A DNA stretch of 64,000 bases from VRUE01 sp963702175 (GTDB lineage: Bacteria > Actinomycetota > Thermoleophilia > Solirubrobacterales > 70-9): the NCBI GenBank assembly GCA_963702175.1, contig OY969721.1:1674001-1738000 (forward strand), written 5' to 3'. Shown piece by piece: positions 16,593 through 24,825 of this stretch. Both the position numbers and the translations under genes were made by a program. The notes under the pieces were generated by a model that was not told the DNA's origin, ran no database searches, and saw only the letters and a program-made list of their open reading frames with translations. Every line of letters begins with the position of its first letter. Position 1 is the first letter of the stretch.

Positions 16593-17885
16593 GTGAGACG
16601 GAAGAATATGAGTGACTATCGAGGACGCCTTGCGCTCGCGGTCCTAGTCGTCGCGACGATGGCGGTGTTCCCTGGTGTCGCCTCGGCCAACCTCTTCGTC
16701 GAAGAAACCACGGAAGCCGTTCCGACGGGCGAACCAAAGCTGATGGCAGCCAAATACCCGACCACCGTCACCGGCACACGTCTTGAATACAGCGGGCTCA
16801 AAGGCAAGATAGAATTGCTCGACACGGGTGTCAGCGGTGTCAAAGTCGTCTGTGAAACCGCGGAAGTCTCGGGAGGCACCCTCTCGGGGCCTGCGTCCCA
16901 GATCACTCTGGTACCGAAATACTCGGGTTGCAGTGTCGTGGGTTACCCAGTAACCGTGTCGGTGAACAGCTGCAAATACCTCTTGTCGGACTTCGTTCCC
17001 GACTCAGGAACTGGGGCCGATGTTACGGCGAAAATAACCTGTAATGCTGGCGACGCGATCAAAGCGTCAATGGAAGGCTGTGTCTTCAGCATCCCGGCTC
17101 AGTCGCTCAGCGGAGAATCTGAACTGCAGACCGCCGAATCCGAAGGCAAAAAACTGGTCGCTGCCGGCATCTTTGGGTCGGGGGTCAAATACAGCACCGA
17201 AGGCAGCATCTGTCATGTCATTCCCCTCCCTAAAGGTAGCTATGAAGATGGCAAAACGGAATCTCACCTGATGTTCAAAAACCTCTTCGTCGAAGAAACC
17301 ACGGAAGCCGTTCCGACGGGCGAACCAAAGCTGATGGCAGCCAAATACCCGACCACCGTCACCGGCGCACGTCTTGAATACAGCGGGCTCAAAGGCAAGA
17401 TAGAATTGCTCGACATAGCTGCCGCCGGCATCAAAATTGTATGCAAAACCGCGGAAGTCTCGGGAGGCACCCTCTCGGGGCCTGTATCCCAGATCACTCT
17501 GGTACCGAAATACTCGGGTTGCACTATCCCGGGTCTTTCCCCACCAACCGTGTCGGTGAACAGCTGCAGCTACGTCCTGTCGGACTTCGTTCCCGACTCA
17601 GAAACTGGGGCCAATGTTTCGGCGAAAATAGCCTGTAAAGCTGGCGACGCGATCAAAGTGTCATCTGCTGATGGATGTACTTACAGCATCCCGGCTCAGG
17701 CGCTGAGCGGAGAATCTGAACTGCAGAGTGCCGAATCCGGAGGCGAAAAACTGGTCGCTGCGGGCCTCTTTGGGTCGGGGGTCAAATACAGCACCAAAGG
17801 CTTCGTCTGCCAGTTTCTTGGCCTTCCTGAAGGCAGCTATGAAGATGGCAAAGCCGAGTCTGACCTGATGCTCAAAGGCAGCTGA
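16593..17885 (+). CDS. Secreted protein made of two near-identical modules
   Basis: A 430-residue exported protein. A signal peptide (ALAVLVVATMAVFPGVASA) is followed by two homologous modules, residues 33-229 and 230-430, each beginning NLFVEETTEAVPTGEPKLMA and carrying conserved cysteines in a beta-rich domain. AAGGAGG lies 6 nt before the GTG at 16593, a strong site. The modules are nearly identical at DNA level over their first 120 bases, so the duplication is recent. G+C is lower than in the two large genes upstream. Function is unknown; likely extracellular. Confidence 0.8.
   Translation: MRRKNMSDYRGRLALAVLVVATMAVFPGVASANLFVEETTEAVPTGEPKLMAAKYPTTVTGTRLEYSGLKGKIELLDTGVSGVKVVCETAEVSGGTLSGPASQITLVPKYSGCSVVGYPVTVSVNSCKYLLSDFVPDSGTGADVTAKITCNAGDAIKASMEGCVFSIPAQSLSGESELQTAESEGKKLVAAGIFGSGVKYSTEGSICHVIPLPKGSYEDGKTESHLMFKNLFVEETTEAVPTGEPKLMAAKYPTTVTGARLEYSGLKGKIELLDIAAAGIKIVCKTAEVSGGTLSGPVSQITLVPKYSGCTIPGLSPPTVSVNSCSYVLSDFVPDSETGANVSAKIACKAGDAIKVSSADGCTYSIPAQALSGESELQSAESGGEKLVAAGLFGSGVKYSTKGFVCQFLGLPEGSYEDGKAESDLMLKGS
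16689..17279 (+). repeat. Intragenic tandem repeat, unit 1
   Basis: A 591-bp (197-codon) unit. Its first about 124 bases match unit 2 with a single difference; later parts diverge to substitutions and small indels. Confidence 0.9.
17280..17882 (+). repeat. Intragenic tandem repeat, unit 2
   Basis: Second copy of the module, joined in frame directly to unit 1, with a few codons of length difference. It lacks its own signal peptide, so it arose by duplication of the mature domain. Confidence 0.9.
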
Positions 17886-17909
17886 CGGCTACGCCTTCTG
17901 TCTGAGAGT

Positions 17910-17944
17910 CGCTGCCGGGCCGCCTTGTAACCGGTCCGGCAGCG
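17910..17944. terminator. Hairpin after the duplicated secreted-protein gene
   Basis: CGCTGCCGG pairs with CCGGCAGCG over a 17-nt loop, 25 bp after the stop codon. No U-tract is present. Confidence 0.55.
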
Positions 17945-17998
17945 CCGTTGTAGCACCCGGCTCTCCTATCTAACCTCTGGTTGTGGAGAAAGGGTGAG

Positions 17999-18541
17999 AT
18001 GAGCAGCAGGCGATTGCCCGGCGGCCAGCACGGAATCCCGCGCGAAGTAGTCGAGCGCAACCAGCGTGAACGGCTAATCGCGGCGATGGCGGAGGTGTGT
18101 GCGGAGCGGGGGTATGCGGCGGTCGCGGTCGCCGACATCACGAGGCAGGCGTCCGTCTCCACCGCCAGCTTCTACAAACAGTTCGAGGACAAGCAGGCCT
18201 GCTTGTTGGCGAGCTTCGAGGAGCTGCTTGGGCGGTTGCTGGAGGCGGTCGAAAATGCCTGTGAGGCAGAGGTTGAGCGGGAAGCGAAGGTGGAAGCCGG
18301 GATCCGCGTCGGGACGGAGCTCCTGGCGGGCGACATTCCCACTGCGCGTCTGCTCGCAGTCGAGATCCTCGCTGGCGGGACCGAGGGGGTGCGGTTGCAG
18401 CACGCCGCAATCGAGCGTCTCGCCGAGCTGGCGGACTTGGAGTGGGCGACCGTCGCCGCCATCGTCGCACTGGTCGCTCGACGCGTCATCGAGGGCGAGA
18501 GCCCATCGAGCGCTGAGCTCGAGAGCTGTATCTCGCTCTGA
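17999..18541 (+). CDS. TetR-family transcriptional regulator
   Basis: A 180-residue TetR protein, somewhat short. The arm GQHGIPREVVERNQRERLIA and helix-turn-helix VADITRQASVSTASFYKQF place it with the paralogues at 2814, 4186 and 7758. The ATG at 17999 follows AAAGGGTGAG; TAACCT at 17971-17976 is a plausible -10. It is convergent with hipA (4-nt gap). A decayed second copy lies at 20189-20541 on the far side of hipBA. Confidence 0.87.
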   Translation: MSSRRLPGGQHGIPREVVERNQRERLIAAMAEVCAERGYAAVAVADITRQASVSTASFYKQFEDKQACLLASFEELLGRLLEAVENACEAEVEREAKVEAGIRVGTELLAGDIPTARLLAVEILAGGTEGVRLQHAAIERLAELADLEWATVAAIVALVARRVIEGESPSSAELESCISL

Positions 18542-18545
18542 CGCG

Positions 18546-19808
18546 CTAAGGCATCTGGAAGCGCGCGGCACGCTTTCGGATGCCGGCGACGATCTCCTCA
18601 ACGAGTGGATCGGTGTGCTCTCGGTCTTCCGACAGCGCTTCGGCGGCGTCCAGTACCTGTTCGACGAAAGGCTTCATGCGCTGCTCGACGAAGCGGGGGG
18701 CGAAGCCGACTTCCTCGGCCAGTTGCTTCCAGGCACGATCGTCGACGTCTTCCAGTGCGGTCGCGCCGTCGATGGACATCGCCAACCGCTTGGTGAGTTC
18801 CTCGTACACCCTGGTCGAGACCAGGTCATAGAGAGGGGCGAGGCTGGGGGCGGGTGAGTCGTAGAGCAGCGAGTAGTTCTTGCCGTGCGCGTCGCAGTTG
18901 CCGATCAGGACGTTGAAGACGAGCGCCAGCCAGAGCTGTTGGCGGTCGCGCGCGGGTGCGGCGGACTCGTCGTCGATCAGGGTCATCGCCTCGCGGACGC
19001 CGGGCCCGCCTTCGTGCTGGTACTTCTCCACGTAGAGCTTGCCCAGGGTCTGGCAGAAGTCCTCCTGGTGGAGGCGGCGGATCGGTTCCTGCGTCAGGTC
19101 GCGGTCGTAGCGGGCGACGATCAGGAACGGCAGGCCCGAGATCGTCTCGGCTCGCTCGACATGGGCGACCTGCAGGCCCACCTCCTCGGCGAGCCGCATG
19201 CAGAAGAACTCGTTCGCCACCAGGCCGGGGAACCGTTCCGGCTCCGGCTTGAGGATGTGGGTGGTAGGGCGTCGGGAGCTATGGGGCAGCGCGCAGCCGC
19301 CGGCCACCTCGACCACGGGCAGCTTGCTCTGCGCGCCCGCCAGCGACATTCGCACCTCGCCCTCCTCGTTTACTGCGAGCGGGCGCTGTGGCAGTCCTCT
19401 CAGGATTTCGTCGAGCTTCTCCGGTGAGAGAGCCTCGAGATCGTTCGACTCGGGATCGTCCTCGGTCTGGCCTGAGGGGAGCAGGGTGACCGCCCCGGCG
19501 ACGTCGCCGCCGAAGCGCTCGAGCAGCTTGTAGTCGTTCGCGGGCGAGATCCCGGCGACCAGCGCGACCTGCTCGCGGACGTCCTCCTCGGGTAGGAGGT
19601 TGCCGAAGAAGACGAGGCAGTCCCGGTGTGGATAGGCCTCGGCGCGCAGCGGGAGTTTCACCGAGAGTGGCTGCCCTTTGACCTCGAGGTAGGAACGGTC
19701 ATAGCGGAACTGGAGGTTGCCGTTGTCCTTGCGCAGCAGGATGCCGGTCAGCCTGCCGTTGAGATAGACGTCAAGTTCCGGTTTCGCCACGCGCCTCGAC
19801 CCCGACAT
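18546..19808 (-). CDS. hipA: HipA-type serine/threonine kinase toxin
   Basis: A 420-residue HipA protein. The N-terminal domain starts LDVYLNGRLTGILLR; the kinase core has the ATP-loop segment MSLAGAQSKLPVV, the catalytic NCDAHGKNYSLL and the metal-binding PLYDLVST. HipA kinases phosphorylate translation factors such as glutamyl-tRNA synthetase and are neutralised by HipB. The gene overlaps hipB by 38 nt from ATG 19808; the in-frame GTG at 19790 would shorten the overlap to 20 nt and starts nearer the conserved domain. All catalytic residues look intact. Confidence 0.92.
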   Translation of the reverse strand: MSGSRRVAKPELDVYLNGRLTGILLRKDNGNLQFRYDRSYLEVKGQPLSVKLPLRAEAYPHRDCLVFFGNLLPEEDVREQVALVAGISPANDYKLLERFGGDVAGAVTLLPSGQTEDDPESNDLEALSPEKLDEILRGLPQRPLAVNEEGEVRMSLAGAQSKLPVVEVAGGCALPHSSRRPTTHILKPEPERFPGLVANEFFCMRLAEEVGLQVAHVERAETISGLPFLIVARYDRDLTQEPIRRLHQEDFCQTLGKLYVEKYQHEGGPGVREAMTLIDDESAAPARDRQQLWLALVFNVLIGNCDAHGKNYSLLYDSPAPSLAPLYDLVSTRVYEELTKRLAMSIDGATALEDVDDRAWKQLAEEVGFAPRFVEQRMKPFVEQVLDAAEALSEDREHTDPLVEEIVAGIRKRAARFQMP

Positions 19809-19998
19809 TCAGTCCGAGCGCCCGTGCCGCGCTCAGCGCGATGTCCAGCTGGACGGTCTCCTTGCCACGCTCCAGCTGTCCGATGACCTTGCGGTTGACG
19901 CCGATCGAGAGAGCGAGGTCGTCCTGGGTGATGCCCAGAGCGCCGCGGCGCGCGCGGATCGCGGCGCCCAGGGCGGCGGGAGAGTTGGTGCGCTCCAT
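19771..19998 (-). CDS. hipB: HipB-type antitoxin, XRE-family DNA-binding protein
   Basis: A 75-residue helix-turn-helix protein with the XRE pattern LGITQDDLALSIGVNRKVIG and QLERGKETVQL. It is the antitoxin and autorepressor of the hipBA operon. The ATG at 19998 is chosen because TAGGAT (complement of 20006-20011) lies 7 nt upstream; the longer frame to 20133 passes through the operator repeats. The overlap with hipA couples synthesis of the pair. Confidence 0.9.
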   Translation of the reverse strand: MERTNSPAALGAAIRARRGALGITQDDLALSIGVNRKVIGQLERGKETVQLDIALSAARALGLNVGVEARGETGT

Positions 19999-20005
19999 AG
20001 ACCGC

Positions 20006-20133
20006 ATCCTATAGGAATGCGACTGATCGGTCTCATTTGCTGGGGATTTGGAGGATCCTGTCGAAATGCGACTGATCGGTCGCATTCTGCGGTGGAGATC
20101 GCGAGCGTGTGATTTGCGACCGATCAGTCGCAT
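20006..20133 (-). promoter_or_regulatory. hipBA promoter with three palindromic operators
   Basis: The -10 TAGGAT is at 20011-20006 (minus strand). Three copies of a 20-bp near-palindrome, ATGCGACYGATCRGTCGCAT, lie at 20017-20036, 20066-20085 and 20114-20133, centre-to-centre 49 and 48 bp apart. The first has one arm mismatch and covers the -35/spacer region. Even spacing suggests cooperative binding of HipB, with looping or wrapping. Confidence 0.8.
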
Positions 20134-20188
20134 GCAGACTGGGCAAGCCAGGCCGCCTCTCTTTGGGAACTGCGCCTATCCTCTGAGT

Positions 20189-20541
20189 ATGGAGAGGGGC
20201 GGGGAAGCCGGGGCAGGCGGTTGCCGGGTGGCCAGCACGGGATCCCCCGCGCGACGTGGTCGAACGCAACCAGCGCGAACGGCTGATCGCGGCTATGGCC
20301 GAGGGTGTGTGCGGAGCGGGGGTATGCGGCGCTGTTTGGGAAGTTTGAGGGGGCGGTCGAGCAGGTTTGTGAAGGAGAGGCTGAGCCAGAAGAGAAGCTG
20401 AGGGCTGGGATCCGCGCCTGCCGTGGACTTGCTTGCGGCAGATCTGCCCACCGCGAGACTGCTCGCGGTCGAGATCCTCGCCGGTGGGCCGGAGGGAGTT
20501 CGGCTCCAGCACGCCGCGATGGAGCGTCTTTGCCGAGTTGT
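20189..20541 (+). pseudogene. Decayed TetR gene, copy of 17999-18541
   Basis: The DNA closely follows the TetR gene at 17999 (GCCAGCACGG, CGCAACCAGCG, GTGTGTGCGGAGCGGGGGTA and later CGAGATCCTCGCCGG are shared) but several frameshifts break it and the part encoding the second half of the helix-turn-helix is deleted. Reading across frames gives RRLPGGQHGIPR, then VERNQRERLIAAMAE, then ARLLAVEILAG. It keeps a promoter-like TATCCT at 20177-20182, 6 nt before the ATG at 20189, preceded by CTTTGGGAAC as at the 6343 promoter. Confidence 0.85.
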
Positions 20542-20641
20542 CACATCAGGACTGGGCCAGTTCCTTCGGAGCTCGAGGGCTGTGCCCCACCTTGACGCAC
20601 CTAGCTTCGCTAAGCCCAATTATGCTAATTTGCCCTAGCGA

Positions 20642-22105
20642 ATGGCAATGCAGACCTACGCCTGGGCAGCTCGTGACGAGTTCCTCAATCGAACCGGGGA
20701 TCTCGCCCGTCTCGATCGCTGGTGGAGGGGGCGCGACCGCAACGCGCTGGCGCTCTATGGCCGGCGCCGGGTGGGCAAGTCGTGGCTGCTGCGAGCATTC
20801 GCCGACGGCAAGCCTGGCCTGGTGCTGGTAGCCGATCAGGGCGCTCCGGGCCGTCAGCTCGACCGTTTCGCGGATGCGCTCGAGCCCCACCTGGGGGTGC
20901 GGCCCGATCTGCCCGACCTCCCGGCGCTGCTACGGGCGCTGTACCGCATGGCGGGCAGGCGCCGGGTCTTGGTCGTCATTGACGAGTTCCCCTACCTGTT
21001 GCCGGGCGGCGAACGGGAGCGCCGCGCGACGTTGTCGGCTGTCCAGGCCACGATCGAGGAAGAGCGCGACGCCTCGCGGCTGAAGCTCGTCCTCTGTGGC
21101 TCCCACATCGCCCAGATGCAGGGGCTGCTCGCAGAGGAGAGCCCGCTGCGCGGTCGCCTGACGCCGCTGGCGACCGAAGCTCTCTCCTTCCCCGAGGCCA
21201 CGCCGTTTCTGGCGGAGGTGGATATGGAGCGCAGGATCGAGCGCTTCGCCGTGGCCGGGGGGATGTCGATGTACCTGGCGGAGCTGAGGCAGGGCCGCTC
21301 GCTGCGGGCAGCGGTCTGCGAATCGGTCCTCGACCACCGCGGGCCTCTCTTCAACGATCCGCGGGAGATCCTGGAGGAGGAATTTCGCCGGCCGGGCGTC
21401 TATTTCTCGCTGCTGGAGGTTCTCGCGGGGGGCGAGCGCGGCATGGACGACCTGACGAGCGCGCTTCGCGTCGACCACTCGGCGCTCGGCCCCTATCTGA
21501 GGGAGCTGGCGAGGATGCAGCTGGTGGAGAAGCTCTCGCCGTTCACCGCGCGGCGCGATCTGCGCTACCGGCTGCGCGACGACTTCCTGCGCTTCTGGTT
21601 TCGCTTCGTCTTCGGCTTTCAGGAGAGCCTGCGGGCGGGCCTGCGCCCCGCCGACCACTACGACGCCGAGGTGGCGCCCGCCCTGGCCCAGCACGTGTCC
21701 CCTGTGTTCGAGCGCCTCTGCCAGCGCTGGGTCCGCACGACCCTTGGCTCGCGGGCGACGCTGGTGGAGCCGTGGTGGGGACGCTCGCTGGATCGACTCA
21801 GGCGGACGGGCGAGCGCAGCGGCGAGGAGATCGACGTGGTTGCTGTGGCCCGCTCGCGGGTCACCGCGGTTGGCGAGTGCAAGTGGACCTCCAGGCGGAT
21901 GAGCCGCAGGGTCCTGCTCGACCTGGAGCAGTTCAAGATCCCGGCCCTGCGCCAGGCCGGCGCGCGCTTTGCCGGCGGCAGCTCCCAGATACTTCTCTTC
22001 TCCAAGAGTGGCTTCGAGAAGTCACTCCTCGCGGAGGCAGCCGAACGGCAGGATGTTCGCCTGATCGGCCTCGCCGAGCTCGATCGCGACCTCTCGAGGA
22101 TCTGA
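20642..22105 (+). CDS. Archaeal-type AAA ATPase with C-terminal nuclease-like domain (DUF234 type)
   Basis: A 487-residue protein. Walker A is GRRRVGKS (residues 40-47) and Walker B VLVVIDEF (D113/E114). A winged-helix segment follows (about 260-320), and the C-terminal domain (about 370-480) has EIDVVAVARSRVTAVGECKW, matching the D...ExK core of PD-(D/E)XK nucleases found in DUF234. This architecture is typical of the archaeal-type ATPase family, often on mobile DNA. It lies next to hipBA and the decayed TetR. TATGCT upstream may be a -10, about 16 nt before the ATG. Confidence 0.85.
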   Translation: MAMQTYAWAARDEFLNRTGDLARLDRWWRGRDRNALALYGRRRVGKSWLLRAFADGKPGLVLVADQGAPGRQLDRFADALEPHLGVRPDLPDLPALLRALYRMAGRRRVLVVIDEFPYLLPGGERERRATLSAVQATIEEERDASRLKLVLCGSHIAQMQGLLAEESPLRGRLTPLATEALSFPEATPFLAEVDMERRIERFAVAGGMSMYLAELRQGRSLRAAVCESVLDHRGPLFNDPREILEEEFRRPGVYFSLLEVLAGGERGMDDLTSALRVDHSALGPYLRELARMQLVEKLSPFTARRDLRYRLRDDFLRFWFRFVFGFQESLRAGLRPADHYDAEVAPALAQHVSPVFERLCQRWVRTTLGSRATLVEPWWGRSLDRLRRTGERSGEEIDVVAVARSRVTAVGECKWTSRRMSRRVLLDLEQFKIPALRQAGARFAGGSSQILLFSKSGFEKSLLAEAAERQDVRLIGLAELDRDLSRI

Positions 22106-22120
22106 TCCGAGGGCTGGTGC

Positions 22121-24280
22121 TCAGGCCTCGCCCTCGCTCGTCGCCGCCCGCGCAGGCGCCAGTGCCGAGGGCTCGACTCGCAGCCAGCGCGCCGGCCGCT
22201 CGGGCAGCCACCAGTTCCAGCGGCCCATCAGGGCGATCACCGCGGGGACGATCAGGGCTCGGACCACCGTTGCGTCGAGCAGGATCCCGGCAGCCAGACC
22301 TGTGGCCATCATCTTCAGGTCGGTTCCCGGCCCCGAGGCCATCGCGGTGAAGGCGAGGAAGAGGATCAGGGCGGCACTGGTGACGAGGCGGCCCGTTCTG
22401 CCGATGCCCTGGATCACGGCGATGTCGGTCGAGCCGGTGCGGTCGTATTCCTCCCGCATCCGGGAGAGGATGAAGACCTCGTAGTCCATCGAGAGGCCGA
22501 AGAGGAAGGCGAAGATCATCAGCGGCATCCAGGAGGGGATCGAGCCGGTCGCCTCGATGCCGAAGATCAGCTCCGAGCCGTAGCCGTGCTGCCAGACCAG
22601 CACCAGCACGCCCCAGGCGGCGGCGACGCTGAGGATGTTGAGCACGATCGCCTTCAGCGGCAGCAGCAGCGAGCGGAAGGCCCGCGCCAGCAGGATGAAG
22701 GTGGTGATCGTGATCAGCGCGATCATCATGGGGAAGCTGCCGTAGACGGCCTCGATGAAGTCGTCGTTGGCGGCGGGCTGGCCGCCGACTTTCACGTCGG
22801 GCCCGGCCGCGTGGGCGACCTCGCGAACCTCGGCCAGCGTCGCCTCGCCTTCGTTGCTGCCGCTGTCGGGGATCGGGATCGCCTCGACCACCGCGGTGCC
22901 TTTCCGCTGCCAGTCGGAGTTGTCGGGAGCGACGGCGCCGTGGATCCCCTCGACTTCGCGCAGGCCTTCCGCCACCTGCGCAGGGTCGGTGCCGCCCGTG
23001 ACCAGGATCTCGTGCGGCAGCAGCGAGCCCTCGCCGATGCCGGAGTCTTCGAGCTGCGTCAGCGCATCCTTCGATTCGCCCTCCTTGGCGACCGTGTTGG
23101 CGTCCGAGGCGCCGAGCTGCAGGTCGGTGGCGGCGAAGACGAGGGCGAGGATCACGGCCATCCCAGCGCCGGCGGCGAGCCAGCGCCGCCGCGCCACCGC
23201 TTCCGCCCAGCGGGTCCAGTTGCGGCTTGCCTTGTCGTCGGTACGCCGGTGCGGCCAGTCGAGCCGGGCGCCGAACCTGGCCAGCACCACGGGCAGCAGG
23301 GTGATCGCAACCAGGGTCGAGACCAGCGGGATCAGCATCCCGCCGTAACCCATCGAGCGCAGGAAGGGGAGGGGCAGGGCGATCAGGGCCAGCAGGCCGA
23401 TCGCGACCGTGATGCCGCTGAAGACGACGGCGCGCCCCGCGGTTTCCATCGCCCGCTGCACGGCCTCGTCGCCGCTGCGCCCGTGGGTGCGCTCCTCGCG
23501 CCAGCGCGAGACGACGATCAGTGAGTAGTCGATCGCGACGCCAAGCCCGATCAGGGCGATCAGGAACTGGACGATCGGCGAGACCTCGGTCGTTTCGGCC
23601 AGGCCCAGCAGCAGCAGGAAGGTGGTGAGGATCGAGACCGCTGCCATCAGGATCGGCACGACCGCGAGGAAGGAGGCGAAGACGAAGACCAGCACCAGCA
23701 ACGCGCCGAAGCCGCCGATCAGCGCCTCGATCAGCACGCCGGGACCTTCGGCCCCGCTGTCCTCGAAGAGGGCGTCGAAGCCGGTCAGGCGCACCTGTTC
23801 CCCGGCGACGGTGGCGTCCGCCAGCACCGCGCTCGCCGCTTCCTCCGCTTTCGGGTTTTCGCCGAAGGCCGAGTCGGGGTCGGGCTGCGGGTAGACGACC
23901 ACGAAGGTGGTGCGGTCGTCGTCGGAGACGAAGGTCTCGTCGCCGGTCGAGGCGTAGGAGGCGAGGCGTGAGTTGGGCAGCGCTTTTTCCAGCCGCTGGT
24001 CGAGCTGCGCCAGGTCGGCTTTCACCGCGGGGGAATCGACCGACTCGCCAGCCGGGATCGTGGCGACGGGGAGCAGCGGGGCAGTGTCGCCGCCGGTGCC
24101 GAAGTAGGTGTTGGCGATCTCGACGTTGGTCTCCCAGCCCTCCTTGTCGGGAACCGAGAACTCGGGCTCGAGCGCTTCCGAGGCGGGCCCGGCGGCGGCC
24201 ATGCCGGCGATCGTCAGGACGATCCAGGTGATGACGACGGTGCGCTTGTGTGCGAGCACCCAACGGGTCAGCGATGCCAC
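22121..24280 (-). CDS. MMPL-family RND exporter
   Basis: A 719-residue integral membrane protein with twelve predicted helices in the RND order: helix 1 (TVVITWIVLTIAGMAAAG), a large extracellular loop, helices 2-6, a second loop, helices 7-12. Conserved GVAIDYSLIVVSRWREE and the matching GLSMDYEVFILSRMREEYDR carry the proton-relay aspartates typical of MmpL proteins. It probably exports lipids or hydrophobic compounds by proton antiport. The GTG at 24280 has GGAGG 6 nt upstream. It stands alone and is convergent with the ATPase gene. Confidence 0.92.
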   Translation of the reverse strand: MASLTRWVLAHKRTVVITWIVLTIAGMAAAGPASEALEPEFSVPDKEGWETNVEIANTYFGTGGDTAPLLPVATIPAGESVDSPAVKADLAQLDQRLEKALPNSRLASYASTGDETFVSDDDRTTFVVVYPQPDPDSAFGENPKAEEAASAVLADATVAGEQVRLTGFDALFEDSGAEGPGVLIEALIGGFGALLVLVFVFASFLAVVPILMAAVSILTTFLLLLGLAETTEVSPIVQFLIALIGLGVAIDYSLIVVSRWREERTHGRSGDEAVQRAMETAGRAVVFSGITVAIGLLALIALPLPFLRSMGYGGMLIPLVSTLVAITLLPVVLARFGARLDWPHRRTDDKASRNWTRWAEAVARRRWLAAGAGMAVILALVFAATDLQLGASDANTVAKEGESKDALTQLEDSGIGEGSLLPHEILVTGGTDPAQVAEGLREVEGIHGAVAPDNSDWQRKGTAVVEAIPIPDSGSNEGEATLAEVREVAHAAGPDVKVGGQPAANDDFIEAVYGSFPMMIALITITTFILLARAFRSLLLPLKAIVLNILSVAAAWGVLVLVWQHGYGSELIFGIEATGSIPSWMPLMIFAFLFGLSMDYEVFILSRMREEYDRTGSTDIAVIQGIGRTGRLVTSAALILFLAFTAMASGPGTDLKMMATGLAAGILLDATVVRALIVPAVIALMGRWNWWLPERPARWLRVEPSALAPARAATSEGEA

Positions 24281-24378
24281 GGACTACCTCCAGTTCGAAG
24301 TTTGCGTTGACTGAGACCGCGAGTAGGGCGAAAACTCATCGGTCGAGAGGCCCTCAAGCTATCGAGATCGCTTCGTCG

Positions 24379-24427
24379 ACAATGTGACGAGATGCATGCG
24401 CAATTTGGTGCAGAGATTTCACATTGT
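24379..24427. promoter_or_regulatory. Inverted repeat upstream of coiled-coil gene
   Basis: ACAATGTGA (24379-24387) and TCACATTGT (24419-24427) are perfect 9-bp arms separated by 31 bp in an AT-rich patch between two divergent genes. It could be a regulator site or a large-loop hairpin. TAACAT, 9 nt before the GTG at 24469, is the likely -10. Confidence 0.5.
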
Positions 24428-24468
24428 GCGCACCACGCATGCAGACAGCTCATTAACATGGGATCATC

Positions 24469-24795
24469 GTGGAGGCCTTGAGGGAAAGCTGGACAGACGA
24501 GCGGCTCGACCACTTCCGCGCGCGGGTGGACGAACGCTTCGACCGGGTGGACGAACGCTTCGATGATGTCGATCGGCGTTTCAAGGAAGTGGATAGACGC
24601 TTCGAGGAAGTCGATCGGCGTTTTGACCGAGTCGAATCGCAGGTGCGAGAGGTACGCCTGGAGGTGCGGGATATGCGGTCGGAGATGAACGAGGGGTTTA
24701 AGTCGGTGCAGCGCATGATGCTCTACGGCGTCATCGCGCTGACCGCCGCAATCATCACCGGCTTTGGCGCAATGGCCGGCCTGCTCGGTTCCTAG
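24469..24795 (+). CDS. Small coiled-coil protein with C-terminal membrane anchor
   Basis: A 108-residue protein. Residues about 10-75 form a very regular heptad coiled coil (repeats of RVDERFDRVDERFDDVDRRF), and residues about 84-106 are a transmembrane helix (MLYGVIALTAAIITGFGAMA). Similar tail-anchored coiled-coil proteins are common in bacteria and often multimerise at the membrane. The GTG start lacks a ribosome site; TAACAT lies 9 nt before. Role unknown. Confidence 0.75.
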   Translation: MEALRESWTDERLDHFRARVDERFDRVDERFDDVDRRFKEVDRRFEEVDRRFDRVESQVREVRLEVRDMRSEMNEGFKSVQRMMLYGVIALTAAIITGFGAMAGLLGS

Positions 24796-24825
24796 CCGGA
24801 TCGAGATCGCCCCTAATGAAGCCGC

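Noticed and set aside
22586..23524. Open frame opposite the MMPL gene
   Set aside because: Asp/Gln/His-rich shadow; the minus strand encodes a complete MMPL protein.
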